From: Holophagaceae bacterium
GTDB taxonomy: Bacteria > Acidobacteriota > Holophagae > Holophagales > Holophagaceae
Reading direction: 5' to 3'
Length of the DNA: 36,886 bases
Assembly: GCA_017859995.1 (NCBI GenBank)
Contig: JAFJUR010000006.1
Location: forward strand, 1 to 36,886
Numbering within the stretch: the first letter of the stretch is position 1; the number at the start of each line of letters is the position of its first letter. Shown piece after piece: positions 1-7,055 of the stretch. A model generated the notes under the pieces. It was not told the DNA's origin. It did no database searches and was given only the letters and a program-made list of their open reading frames with translations. Position numbers and translations under genes: made by a program.

Positions 1-150
1 CCCGTGGGCCACGTGAAGTCCCGCAAGGGCGACTGGACCATCCACCAGGGCGAGACCGGCCCCGTGGCCGCGAAGCTGCGCGAAGTGCTGCTCAACATCC
101 AGCATGGCCTCGCCCCCGACACCCACGGCTGGATGAAGAAGATCGTCTAG
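1..150 (+). CDS. ilvE: Branched-chain amino acid aminotransferase, C-terminal end (partial)
   Basis: Only the last 49 codons are in the window; the reading frame is open from base 1 to the TAG at 148-150. The peptide has the usual C-terminal pattern of class IV (fold-type I) branched-chain aminotransferases of the actinobacterial/BCAT type: a GPV segment, a helix with LRE, an IQxG motif and the ending DTHGWMKKIV. Family knowledge: the enzyme is a cytoplasmic PLP enzyme that makes Leu, Ile and Val from their 2-oxo acids. The catalytic lysine lies upstream of the window and cannot be checked. It converges with the DUF4382 gene across a shared hairpin. Confidence 0.82.
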   Translation, partial: PVGHVKSRKGDWTIHQGETGPVAAKLREVLLNIQHGLAPDTHGWMKKIV

Positions 151-168
151 TCCGATCCGTCGTCATGG

Positions 169-196
169 AAAGGGCCCGCCGACCGGCGGGCCCTTT
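169..196. terminator. Bidirectional hairpin terminator between convergent genes
   Basis: A perfect 12-bp stem (AAAGGGCCCGCC / GGCGGGCCCTTT) with a 4-base loop lies 18 bases after the aminotransferase stop and 30 bases from the stop of the convergent DUF4382 gene. The A and T runs at the stem ends let it work in both directions, although the U-tract is short. Confidence 0.8.
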
Positions 197-226
197 CGCG
201 TTCGGAAAATGTCAGAAGCAGAGCTT

Positions 227-1366
227 TCAGGGGTAGGTGAGGACGCTGGTGGCCGTGGCCCCGGCGCTCACCAGCACCTGGGTGCCCGTCTTCATGACTG
301 GCGCGGCGCCGCTGGTGCTGCGCTGGGCGGTGACGCCGTAGGTGCCCGGAGCCAGGCCCAGGATGCCCGCCTGGTCCTGGGCCAGGCCCGAGTCCATAGG
401 CTGAGAGCGCACGATGAGCGTCTGGGAACCGGTTCCGCCCGTGGACAGGGTCTGCCGCAATTCGCCCCAGGTTCCCTGGGTGGCGGTGGAGGCGGGCGTG
501 ATGGTGAGGGTGAGCGAGCCGGGTGTCTGCGGGGGGCTGAAGGCCAAGTTCACGGTGGTGGCCGTGGCGGTGGTGGCATTGACCGGCGCCGCCGCCAGGG
601 CGGCGTAGGCGCTGAGGGTGCTGGCGGGCTGGGCCACCACGAAGTAGAGGTTGCCCGTGGGCAGGCCTTCCAGCACGTAGTTGCCGGAGGCGTCCGTGAA
701 GGCCCGGCGCTGGACCGTGGCGAGGCCGCTGCCGTCCACGGTTTCCGCGAACACCTCCACCCCGGACAAGGCCGTGGCGCCGTCCCCGAGGTGACCGACG
801 ATGCGGGCGGTGCCCGCCAGGTCGAAGGCGCGGCCGGTGGCCTGAAAGGTGTGGGGTCCCCCGGCGCGGGCCTGCACGGCCTGCTGCCCGCTCAGCATGA
901 TGAGGGCCGACACGTTGGCGTTGCCGGAAACGGTGATGGGGCCGTTCACCACCGTGGTGGTGGGCATGCTCAGGGAAAGCTCGGTCCCGCCTGCGTTCAC
1001 GAGGTAGGCGGGAACATGGATCGCGGAACTGTAGTTCACCGTGGCCCAGGTGAGGCGGAACTGGGTGTAGGTGGCGGCGGTGACTGTCGTGGCGGGCAGG
1101 ATGCCCACGGCATGGCCGTTCTGCAGGGCCATCAGGTCGTAGGTGGCCTTGACGTTTCCGAGGGGAATCCAGGTGGCGCCATCGGCGGTCGCTTCCACCT
1201 TCTCGAGGCTCACCACGGCCTGGCTGTAGCCGGGGAAGCTGTCGCTGCCGAAGGCCAGGGCGAGGCTTCCCGTGGGCGTGGCGGTGCGGGTGAAGCCGCC
1301 GCCTCCGCCGCAGCCCAGGGTCATACCCAGGGAGAGCAGGCCGGCCAGGATGGATCGCACGTGCAT
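227..1366 (-). CDS. DUF4382 domain-containing putative lipoprotein
   Basis: The 379-residue product begins with an export signal (MHVRSILAGLLSLGMTLGC). The Cys at 19 followed by a glycine run suggests lipidation, although the lipobox (TLGC) is not ideal. Residues about 32-185 match the DUF4382 pattern, with the early 'GSLALAFGSDSFPGYSQAVV' stretch and a later TYTQFRLTW segment. Residues about 195-270 resemble a carboxypeptidase-regulatory-like beta-sandwich (TDASGNYVLEGLPTG). The remainder is Thr/Ala-rich and also looks beta-structured. No catalytic motif is visible. Inference: a cell-envelope protein of unknown role. The start is supported by GGAG five bases upstream of the ATG. It is transcribed alone; the preceding same-strand gene (YCII) is separated by 111 bases with a possible hairpin. 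Confidence 0.8.
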   Translation of the reverse strand: MHVRSILAGLLSLGMTLGCGGGGGFTRTATPTGSLALAFGSDSFPGYSQAVVSLEKVEATADGATWIPLGNVKATYDLMALQNGHAVGILPATTVTAATYTQFRLTWATVNYSSAIHVPAYLVNAGGTELSLSMPTTTVVNGPITVSGNANVSALIMLSGQQAVQARAGGPHTFQATGRAFDLAGTARIVGHLGDGATALSGVEVFAETVDGSGLATVQRRAFTDASGNYVLEGLPTGNLYFVVAQPASTLSAYAALAAAPVNATTATATTVNLAFSPPQTPGSLTLTITPASTATQGTWGELRQTLSTGGTGSQTLIVRSQPMDSGLAQDQAGILGLAPGTYGVTAQRSTSGAAPVMKTGTQVLVSAGATATSVLTYP

Positions 1367-1434
1367 GGGGGCTCCGGAAAAGGGGTCCAGATTCCAGTCT
1401 AGACCCGCGCCCCCCCTGCGGGTTCAAATCCCCC

Positions 1435-1457
1435 GCCCGCTTCCGGGTCAAGCGGGC
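1435..1457 (-). terminator. Possible terminator after the YCII gene
   Basis: An 8-bp inverted repeat (GCCCGCTT / AAGCGGGC) with a 7-base loop lies about 20 bases past the YCII stop. There is no U-tract, so this is a weak call. The rest of the 111-base gap shows no gene. Confidence 0.4.
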
Positions 1458-1477
1458 CGACCCTCCGCGTGGTTCAC

Positions 1478-1870
1478 CTATTTGGCGCGGGATCGCCGAA
1501 GCTCGCTCTCGCGAATGACCTCGGTCATGTCGGCCGCGGGCCGGATCTCCCAAGGCCCCATCTTCACGCCGGGGTGGTTCGAGAGCAGCTGGATGGCATG
1601 GTTCAGGTCCCTGGCCTCCAGCATCAGCAGCCCGCCGAGCAATTCCTTGGTCTCGGCATAGGGACCGTCCGTCACGGACACCTTGCCGTTCTGCAGCCGT
1701 AGCATGGTGGCGGTTTCCGGGCCCTGAAGCCCCTCGCCGCCCGCCCAGTGGCCGTTCTTCTTCAGCACCTCGTCGTAGGCGAGGCAGTCGTCGATCATGG
1801 CGTTCTGTTCGCTCGGGGACAGGGTGCCCCATCGCTTGACATCGAGGTAGCCGAAGCAGATGTATTTCAT
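1478..1870 (-). CDS. YCII/DGPF-domain protein, probable ECF42 sigma target
   Basis: A 130-residue single-domain protein of the YCII-related (DGPF) family. It has the N-terminal strand MKYICFGYLD, a central helix with NAMIDDCLAYDEVL, the DGPYAETKE motif that gives the family its name (DGPY here), and an EIRP strand near the end. The tracked ORF begins 12 codons earlier, but the internal ATG at 1870 has a strong GGAGGA ribosome site and matches the family N-terminus. The family has a ferredoxin-like fold and its biochemical role is not established. It lies 82 bases downstream of the ECF42 sigma gene, the standard partnership for this sigma group, and has its own ECF-like promoter in between. 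Confidence 0.88.
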   Translation of the reverse strand: MKYICFGYLDVKRWGTLSPSEQNAMIDDCLAYDEVLKKNGHWAGGEGLQGPETATMLRLQNGKVSVTDGPYAETKELLGGLLMLEARDLNHAIQLLSNHPGVKMGPWEIRPAADMTEVIRESELRRSRAK

Positions 1871-1912
1871 GGGTGGTTCCTCCAGGGTGGGTTGGATGAC
1901 GTACACCCCCTA

Positions 1913-1939
1913 GTCGTTCGAAGGGGACCGGAATCGACA
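1913..1939 (-). promoter_or_regulatory. Candidate ECF42-type promoter for the YCII gene
   Basis: On the minus strand, TGTCGA (1939-1934) is followed by 17 bases and CGAC (1916-1913), ending 42 bases before the YCII start codon. This matches the promoter signature I recall for ECF42 sigma factors (TGTCGA at -35 and CG[A/T]C at -10). It sits in the short gap between the sigma gene and its DGPF partner. The match is seen directly; its function is inferred. Confidence 0.65.
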
Positions 1940-1952
1940 ACGGTTTGGAACA

Positions 1953-3206
1953 TTATTTCGGCAGCTCAGCCAGACGCCGCTCAAGCCATCGCCGTTCCGG
2001 TTCTTGCCGGGCCAGGCGCAGGGCCTGCTGGTAGGCCTGCCGGGCCTCGCCGGTTCTCTCCAAGCGGCGGAGGAAGTCAGCGCGCACCGAGTGGGCCAGG
2101 TGGTAGCCCTCCAGGTCGCCACCTCGGAGGATGGCCTCGACGAGGTCCAGGCCGGCCTGGGGGCCATCCCGCTTGGCCACCGCCACTGCCCGGTTGAGCG
2201 CCACCACGGGCGATGGTGCGATCCGCTCCAGCAGGCTGTACAGGCCGACCAGCTGGGACCAGTCGGTGGCCGCCTCCGCCGGGGCATCGGCATGAACCGC
2301 CGCGATCGCCGCCTGCAGCGTGTAGGGACCCAGTCGGTGCGACATCATCGCCTTGTCCAGCCACGCCTTGCCTTCCACCATCAGGGCGCGATCCCAACGC
2401 GAACGGTCCTGGTCCGCCAATAGGATCAGCTCCCCCTCCGGCGAGGTGCGCGCCGCGCGACGCGATTCGTGCAGCAGCATCAGGGCGAGGAGCCCCATGG
2501 CTTCAGGCTCCGGCAACAGCTCGTTGAGCAGGCGCCCCAGCCGGATCGCTTCGCCTGAAAGATCAGACCGCGTCAGCGCCGCGCCCGAGGAGGCGGAGTA
2601 GCCTTCGTTGAATACCAGGTAGATCACCCGCAGCACGGCGTCCAACCGGTCGGGCAGCTCGGCGCGGCCTGGCACTTCGTAGGGAATGCGGGCGTCGCGG
2701 ATTTTCGCCTTGGCGCGGACGATGCGCTGGGCAAGCGTCGCGGGGGCGGTGAGGAAGGCGCTCGCGATTTCCTCCGTCGTCAGGCCGCAGACCTCGCGGA
2801 GGGTCAGGGCGATGGAGGCGTCACGGGGGAGCGCCGGATGGCAGCAGGTGAAGATGAGCCGGAGGCGGTCGTCCTCCACGGTCGCCTCGTCCAGATCCAG
2901 GATGCCTGAGACGGAATCGTCGGAGGGCTCGGCGAGGGATTCCAGCGGCGTGCTGAACCTGGCGCGCTGTCGCAGGCGATCAATGGCCTTGAACCGGCCG
3001 GTGGAGACGAGCCATGCACGGGGATGGTCCGGCAGGCCCTGCCTCGGCCAGATCTCGAGCGCCGCGGCAAACGCGTCATTCAAACCGTCCTCGGCCAGGT
3101 CGAAATCACCGAGCAGGCGAATCAGGGTGGCGAGGATCCGCCGCGACTCGGTGCGGAAGAGCGCATCCAGCAATTCCGGAATGCCCTCAGAGGGCATCGC
3201 GGCCAT
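1953..3206 (-). CDS. RNA polymerase sigma factor, ECF42 (SigJ/YlaC-like) group with TPR-like C-terminal extension
   Basis: The 417-residue protein is about twice the length of a simple ECF sigma factor. Sigma region 2 spans about residues 13-85, with the [18 protein letters not shown] helix and the [17 protein letters not shown] segment. Region 4 spans about 115-170, with the [22 protein letters not shown] helix-turn-helix. The extension carries the group hallmark [11 protein letters not shown] (196-206) and a helical TPR-like tail ending in RLAELPK. Family knowledge: group ECF42 has no cognate anti-sigma factor beside it; the C-terminal extension is thought to control activity, and targets are usually DGPF/YCII genes. 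That matches the next gene downstream. The first ATG (3206) has GGGAGG four bases upstream; the ATG at 3197 is the alternative start. Confidence 0.93.
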   Translation of the reverse strand: MAAMPSEGIPELLDALFRTESRRILATLIRLLGDFDLAEDGLNDAFAAALEIWPRQGLPDHPRAWLVSTGRFKAIDRLRQRARFSTPLESLAEPSDDSVSGILDLDEATVEDDRLRLIFTCCHPALPRDASIALTLREVCGLTTEEIASAFLTAPATLAQRIVRAKAKIRDARIPYEVPGRAELPDRLDAVLRVIYLVFNEGYSASSGAALTRSDLSGEAIRLGRLLNELLPEPEAMGLLALMLLHESRRAARTSPEGELILLADQDRSRWDRALMVEGKAWLDKAMMSHRLGPYTLQAAIAAVHADAPAEAATDWSQLVGLYSLLERIAPSPVVALNRAVAVAKRDGPQAGLDLVEAILRGGDLEGYHLAHSVRADFLRRLERTGEARQAYQQALRLARQEPERRWLERRLAELPK

Positions 3207-3354
3207 GGGCCCTCCCTCGCCGGACGGGCACCGCCGTGGCGCCTGCCGGCGCCACCAGGCAGGAATGGTTGGGCCCCTGGGCCAGAGATCCGGTGGACAT
3301 CACGGCAGGCATGTTACCAACGGCTCCTGCCTTCCCTCTCCGTCTCGGCACGAA

Positions 3355-3374
3355 AAGCCGCCCGAAGGCGGCTT
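3355..3374 (-). terminator. Terminator of the tRNA-Ser(TGA) gene
   Basis: Read on the minus strand, the 8-bp stem AAGCCGCC / GGCGGCTT has a stable TTCG tetraloop and is followed by TTTTCG. It starts 4 bases after the tRNA CCA end. The 148 bases between here and the sigma gene start (3207-3354) show no gene; they should hold the sigma gene promoter, which I could not pin down. Confidence 0.8.
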
Positions 3375-3378
3375 CATC

Positions 3379-3468
3379 TGGCGGAGGGAGCGAGATTCGA
3401 ACTCGCGGTGAGCTCACACCCACGACGGTTTTCAAGACCGTTGCCTTAAACCGCTCGGCCATCCCTCC
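3379..3468 (-). tRNA. tRNA-Ser (anticodon TGA)
   Basis: A 90-base class II tRNA with encoded CCA. The acceptor stem GGAGGGA pairs with TCCCTCC, the discriminator is G, and the D-arm is GGCCGAGCGG-like. The anticodon loop is CTTGAAA with anticodon TGA (3434-3432). A long variable arm and GTTCGAATC T-loop complete the serine pattern. It reads UCN serine codons. Confidence 0.97.
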
Positions 3469-3476
3469 CTGCCTCC

Positions 3477-3506
3477 ATCTTGAAGGCTGGGCGCGGGTCT
3501 GGGCAA
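3477..3506 (-). promoter_or_regulatory. Candidate sigma-70 promoter for tRNA-Ser(TGA)
   Basis: On the minus strand, TTGCCC (3506-3501) and CAAGAT (3482-3477) are separated by 18 bases and end 8 bases before the tRNA. Each hexamer is only a partial match to consensus. The main support is position. Confidence 0.35.
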
Positions 3507-3512
3507 GAAGCC

Positions 3513-3541
3513 TTGTGCGGGCGGGGGTCCAACGGTAATCT
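3513..3541 (+). promoter_or_regulatory. Candidate sigma-70 promoter for tRNA-Ser(GCT)
   Basis: TTGTGC (3513-3518) and TAATCT (3536-3541) are separated by exactly 17 bases and end 10 bases before the tRNA. The match is partial, and the call rests mostly on spacing and position. Together with the opposite-strand candidate it forms an 83-base divergent tRNA promoter region. Confidence 0.4.
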
Positions 3542-3551
3542 GGTGGACCTT

Positions 3552-3644
<93 letters not shown>

Positions 3645-3648
3645 CCAC

Positions 3649-3672
3649 GCCGCCCCGCGACCGCGGGGCGGC
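3649..3672 (+). terminator. Hairpin after tRNA-Ser(GCT)
   Basis: A GC-rich stem of at least 10 bp (GCCGCCCCGC / GCGGGGCGGC) begins 5 bases after the CCA end. The U-tract is poor (TTCGCG), so termination is likely but not certain. From here to 3905 I see no further gene; the stretch should hold the promoter of the SnoaL-like gene. Confidence 0.65.
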
Positions 3673-3905
3673 TTCGCGCATGGCGGAGCGGCTTCGCTCG
3701 CGGCGTTCGCGGGCGGGATGCGCCCCTGGCCGGTGCCGCGGTGGGAAGGACACACATTGGCAGGCATCCGAGGCCTCGGCTCCGGTTCTGCCCCTGATTC
3801 GGAAAACCTCGTCCCTCAGGGCCGGGGAGTGGCGGCAGAAGAGGCGTCTCCTGAGCAGATGTTCCGACTATTCAGGTCTGGCACAGGCGAGAGGAGTCGA
3901 ATCCC

Positions 3906-4364
3906 ATGAAGGTCGTGCTCCACACCCCCTCGGGCGACACCGGCGACATCTCGGACTGGGTCGCCCGGTTCAGCGAAGGCTGGGCTGCGGGCAGCCGCTG
4001 CACCGATCAACTGGTGAACCTGCTGGGCCCGGAGGTGCGGCTGGTGGCGCCGGGGCTGCGTTCCACCCGGGGGCGGGTGGCCGCCCTGTCAGCCTTCCGG
4101 AAGACCTTCGAGGTGCTGCCGGACCTGACTGCCCAGGTGCACCGTTGGAGCGCCACGGGAGAGGCGCTCTTCCTGGAGATGACCTTCCGGGCCACCATCG
4201 GGGGCCGTGTCCTGGAATGGCATTCCGTGGACCGCGTGCTCTTCCATGACGGGGTGGCCGTGGAGCGCGTCGCCTACTTCAACCCGCTCAAGGTGCGGCG
4301 TGCCTTCCTCCGGAGCCCTGCGGGCTGGCTGCAGCTCCTCCGCCGGAAGCTGAAGGGCCTGTAG
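3906..4364 (+). CDS. SnoaL-like/NTF2-fold protein
   Basis: A 152-residue protein with the layout of the SnoaL/limonene-epoxide-hydrolase-like NTF2 superfamily: an N-terminal helix (WVARFSEGWAAG), an LLGPEVRLVAPG strand, a FRKTFEVLPDL helix, then strands with LFLEMTFRAT and the WHSVDRVLFHDG motif. Members are small cytoplasmic alpha+beta barrels with varied or unknown activities. No catalytic set can be assigned here. The C-terminal RRAFLRSPAGWLQLLRRKLKGL is a basic amphipathic helix that might touch membranes or partners. The start is supported by AGAGGAG upstream of the ATG. It stands alone and converges with the histidine kinase gene, with only 16 bases between the stops. Confidence 0.78.
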   Translation: MKVVLHTPSGDTGDISDWVARFSEGWAAGSRCTDQLVNLLGPEVRLVAPGLRSTRGRVAALSAFRKTFEVLPDLTAQVHRWSATGEALFLEMTFRATIGGRVLEWHSVDRVLFHDGVAVERVAYFNPLKVRRAFLRSPAGWLQLLRRKLKGL

Positions 4365-4380
4365 GCCGAAACGGGCGGGG

Positions 4381-5697
4381 TCATTGCCGAGGCAGGCCCA
4401 GGGTGGCCTTGGCTCCCTGGCGGTCGGCGCGGTTCGCGAGGGTGAGCGTTCCACCATGGGCCTCGGCGATCTGGCGGCTCAGCGCCAGGCCGATGCCAGA
4501 CCCGTCCGGTTTCGTGGTGAAGAAGGGCACAAACAGGTTGGCCGGGTTTGCCAGACCCGGTCCCTCGTCCAGCACCTCGACCTCCAGCCAGGAAGGATGA
4601 GCCTGCCAGCGGAGGGTGACCGCCCCGCCAGTTTGCTGTGCGGCCTCCACCGCATTGCGAAGCAGGTTGATGAGCACCTGATCCAGCTGGTCGCCATCGG
4701 CCACGAGGGTCAGATCCGGACCGGGCTCCAGGCGCACCGGCTGACGGTTCTCCAGCTCCACCGCTCGCCGGATCCAGGGGCCGACTTCCAGGGGTCGCCG
4801 CTGGGGAGGTGGCAGCTTCGCCAGCTTGGCGTAGGCGTCCAGGAAGCGCTTCAGCGCCTCGCTCCGGCCAGCGATGATGCCGAGGCCCAGGACCAGGTCC
4901 TCCTTCAGGTCCGCAGGGGGAGGTTCCTGGTGGAGCAGGGTGCCGAGGCTTCCGGCCAGGCTATGGATGGGCGCCAGTGAATTGTTGATCTCGTGGCTGA
5001 GCACTCGGATGATGCGCTGCCAGGCTTGGCGCTCCTCCTCGCGGAGGGGCCGCGTCAGATCAGAGAGCACCAGCAGGCGGTGTGGCTGGCCAGCCTGGCG
5101 GAACAGGCTCCGCCGTACCTCCCAACGGCCCGTGTGGCCAGGGAAGGTCATGGCCGCCGCGCTGTCGGCGGGCCCGGCCAAGGCCTCCTCCAGCCCCAGC
5201 GTCCCGGCGGATTCGCCCAGGGCGCGCTCCCTGGGCCGGGCGAGGAAAGCCTCTCCGGCCCGGTTCAGGAGACAGAGGCGGCCCCCTGCATCGAAGGCAA
5301 ACAGGGCCACGTCCATCTCGGCCATGACGGTCCGAAGCAGGGCCGAGGCGTCACGGGCGCCGAGGCGCTGCTGCTGGAACTGCTCGGCCAGATTGTTCAG
5401 TTCGACCATGGCCTGGTGGAGGGCATCCCCTCCCCCGGTGTCGCGGGCCCGGAAGGAATAGTCCCCTTCGCGCAGTGCCGCGAGCAGGTTGGCGAGGGTC
5501 TGCCAGGGGCGAAGGGCCCGCTCCTGCAGCCGGGCAGACATCCGCCACCAGACCGCAGCCGCGGTCGCGGCCAGGGCGGCCCGGAGGGGCCAGGGCCACG
5601 GGGCGACGGCAAGAAGGCCGCCGGCGAGGAGGAGGGCCGGGCCGCCTGCCATCAGCGAGAGCCCCTGGAGCTGGCGGTCGTGGGCAAGCGGCTTCAT
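4381..5697 (-). CDS. Membrane sensor histidine kinase (NtrY-like), partner of the sigma-54 regulator
   Basis: A 438-residue kinase. Two hydrophobic segments at about 14-50 anchor the N-terminus. A HAMP-like linker follows (LANLLAALREGDYSFRARD, about 68-86), then a PAS-like region at about 122-215. The HisKA motif HEINNSLAPI places the phosphorylated His at 235. The ATPase domain has the N box (NLLRNAVEAA), DEGPGL, the FFTTKPDGSGIGLAL loop and a final GGTLTL strand. This order is that of NtrY-type kinases with almost no periplasmic sensing domain, so the signal is probably membrane-borne or cytoplasmic. Its start overlaps the end of the regulator gene by 4 bases (ATGA), which suggests translational coupling. 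It is the last gene of the transport operon. Confidence 0.92.
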   Translation of the reverse strand: MKPLAHDRQLQGLSLMAGGPALLLAGGLLAVAPWPWPLRAALAATAAAVWWRMSARLQERALRPWQTLANLLAALREGDYSFRARDTGGGDALHQAMVELNNLAEQFQQQRLGARDASALLRTVMAEMDVALFAFDAGGRLCLLNRAGEAFLARPRERALGESAGTLGLEEALAGPADSAAAMTFPGHTGRWEVRRSLFRQAGQPHRLLVLSDLTRPLREEERQAWQRIIRVLSHEINNSLAPIHSLAGSLGTLLHQEPPPADLKEDLVLGLGIIAGRSEALKRFLDAYAKLAKLPPPQRRPLEVGPWIRRAVELENRQPVRLEPGPDLTLVADGDQLDQVLINLLRNAVEAAQQTGGAVTLRWQAHPSWLEVEVLDEGPGLANPANLFVPFFTTKPDGSGIGLALSRQIAEAHGGTLTLANRADRQGAKATLGLPRQ

Positions 5698-7046
5698 CCG
5701 CTGATCCCGAGTTTCTGAAGGCGGCGATACATGGCGCTGCGGCTGAGGCCGAGGGCCTCGGCGGCGGCCGAGGCCGTGCCAAAGCGGGCGAGGGCCTTGC
5801 GGACCAGGAGACCTTCCATGTCCTCGAGGCTCAGGTCTCCGGTGTCCAGGGATGCCTGCGGCCTGTCGAGCATGAGGTCGGAGGGACGGATGTGGTCGGA
5901 GGATCCCAGCAGGACCGCGCGTTCCATGGCGTGGTCGAGTTCCCGGACATTGCCCGGCCAGCGATGCTGCTCCAGAGCGCGCAGGGCGGCCTCGTCGAGG
6001 CGACGCGGGGGTTTCCGGTACCGCTGGGCGTGCCGCGCCAAGAAGGCCGAAGCCAGCGGCCCCACATCCTCCCGCCGCTCACGCAAGGGCGGAAGGTGCA
6101 GTTCGATGGTATTGATCCTGAAACGAAGGTCCTGGCGGAACCGCCCGGCTTGCACTTCCGCGGCAAGGTCGGCATTGGTGGCGGCCAGCAGGCGCACATC
6201 GGTCTTCAGGGTGGTCGAGGATCCCACCCGCTCGAACTCCCCCGTTTCGAGGACGCGCAGCAGGCGGGCCTGGAGGGAGAGGGGGGCGTTGGCGATCTCA
6301 TCGAGGAAGAGGGTTCCTCCATCGGCTAGTTCGAAACGGCCGGCCCGGGGCGATTTCGCATCGGTGAAGGCGCCTTTCACATGGCCGAAGAGTTCGCTTT
6401 CCAGAACGCCTTCAGCCAGGCCTCCCGCGTTCAGGGTGAGGAAAGGCTGTGCGGCCCGGTTCGAGGCGGCGTGCAGCACCCGGGCCGCCAGGGACTTTCC
6501 GGTTCCGTTCTCGCCGGTGATGAGCACGTTGGCATCGCTGGGCGCCACTTTCCGAAGCAGCCCCAGGAACGCCTGCATGGCGGGCGATTCGGCCACCAGG
6601 GGCGGGATGCCATCGCCGCGAAGGAGCGCGTTTTCCGCCTCGAGCCGCTGGTTGCGGCGCAGTGCGGAGGACAGCTCCGCCTGAACCCTGAGTGTCGCCA
6701 AAAGCCGGGCGTTGTCCCAGGGTTTCTGGACGAAATCCTTTGCGCCCCTCCGCATCGCCTCCACCGCCAATTCGATGCTGCCAAAGCCCGTCATGACCAC
6801 GACCGGGAGCTGGGGATCCAGGGCCTGCACCTGAGCCAGCAGGTCCATGCCCTCCTGGCCGGAAGTGGTATCGGCGCGGAAATTGAGATCCATCAGGAGG
6901 AGGTCGGGCCGCCTCGCGTCAAGCGCGGACAGGGCGGCGGCCGGCGTACCGGCGCGGTCCACCGAATAGCCCTCTCCCTTCAACAGGAGGCGGAGGGCTT
7001 CCTGCACGTCCACATGGTCATCGGCGATGAGGATGCGGGTGGGCAT
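5694..7046 (-). CDS. Sigma-54-dependent response regulator (NtrC family)
   Basis: 450 residues in three domains. The receiver domain (1-120) has the acidic pair DD at 9-10, phospho-acceptor Asp53 in LLLMDLNF, T86 and K108. The AAA+ domain (about 148-385) has Walker A GENGTGKS (178-185), the sigma-54 contact loop GAFTDA (225-230) and Walker B GTLFLDE (244-250). It also has the RQDLRFRIN arginine region. A Fis-type helix-turn-helix ends the protein (FGTASAAAEALGLSRSAMYRRLQKLG). It is therefore predicted to activate sigma-54 RNA polymerase when phosphorylated by the adjoining kinase. The operon's own upstream region contains a -24/-12 promoter with a distal palindrome, the obvious target. The gene follows the permease by 9 bases. 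Confidence 0.95.
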   Translation of the reverse strand: MPTRILIADDHVDVQEALRLLLKGEGYSVDRAGTPAAALSALDARRPDLLLMDLNFRADTTSGQEGMDLLAQVQALDPQLPVVVMTGFGSIELAVEAMRRGAKDFVQKPWDNARLLATLRVQAELSSALRRNQRLEAENALLRGDGIPPLVAESPAMQAFLGLLRKVAPSDANVLITGENGTGKSLAARVLHAASNRAAQPFLTLNAGGLAEGVLESELFGHVKGAFTDAKSPRAGRFELADGGTLFLDEIANAPLSLQARLLRVLETGEFERVGSSTTLKTDVRLLAATNADLAAEVQAGRFRQDLRFRINTIELHLPPLRERREDVGPLASAFLARHAQRYRKPPRRLDEAALRALEQHRWPGNVRELDHAMERAVLLGSSDHIRPSDLMLDRPQASLDTGDLSLEDMEGLLVRKALARFGTASAAAEALGLSRSAMYRRLQKLGISG

Positions 7047-7055
7047 GGCAGCAGG

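Noticed and set aside
1401-1440. GGTTCAAATCC-like T-loop sequence, suggesting a tRNA or tRNA fragment (att site).
   Set aside because: The surrounding bases do not form a 5-bp T-stem, acceptor stem or anticodon arm, and there is no integrase nearby.
147-1940. Long minus-strand ORF of 597 codons.
   Set aside because: Its product is a His/Arg/Pro-rich frame-shadow of the DUF4382 and YCII genes in another frame, with no family features.
3885-3903. TGGCACAGGCGAGAGG resembling a sigma-54 -24 element before the SnoaL-like gene.
   Set aside because: The -12 GC at the required 10-base spacing is missing, and the sequence overlaps the ribosome binding site.
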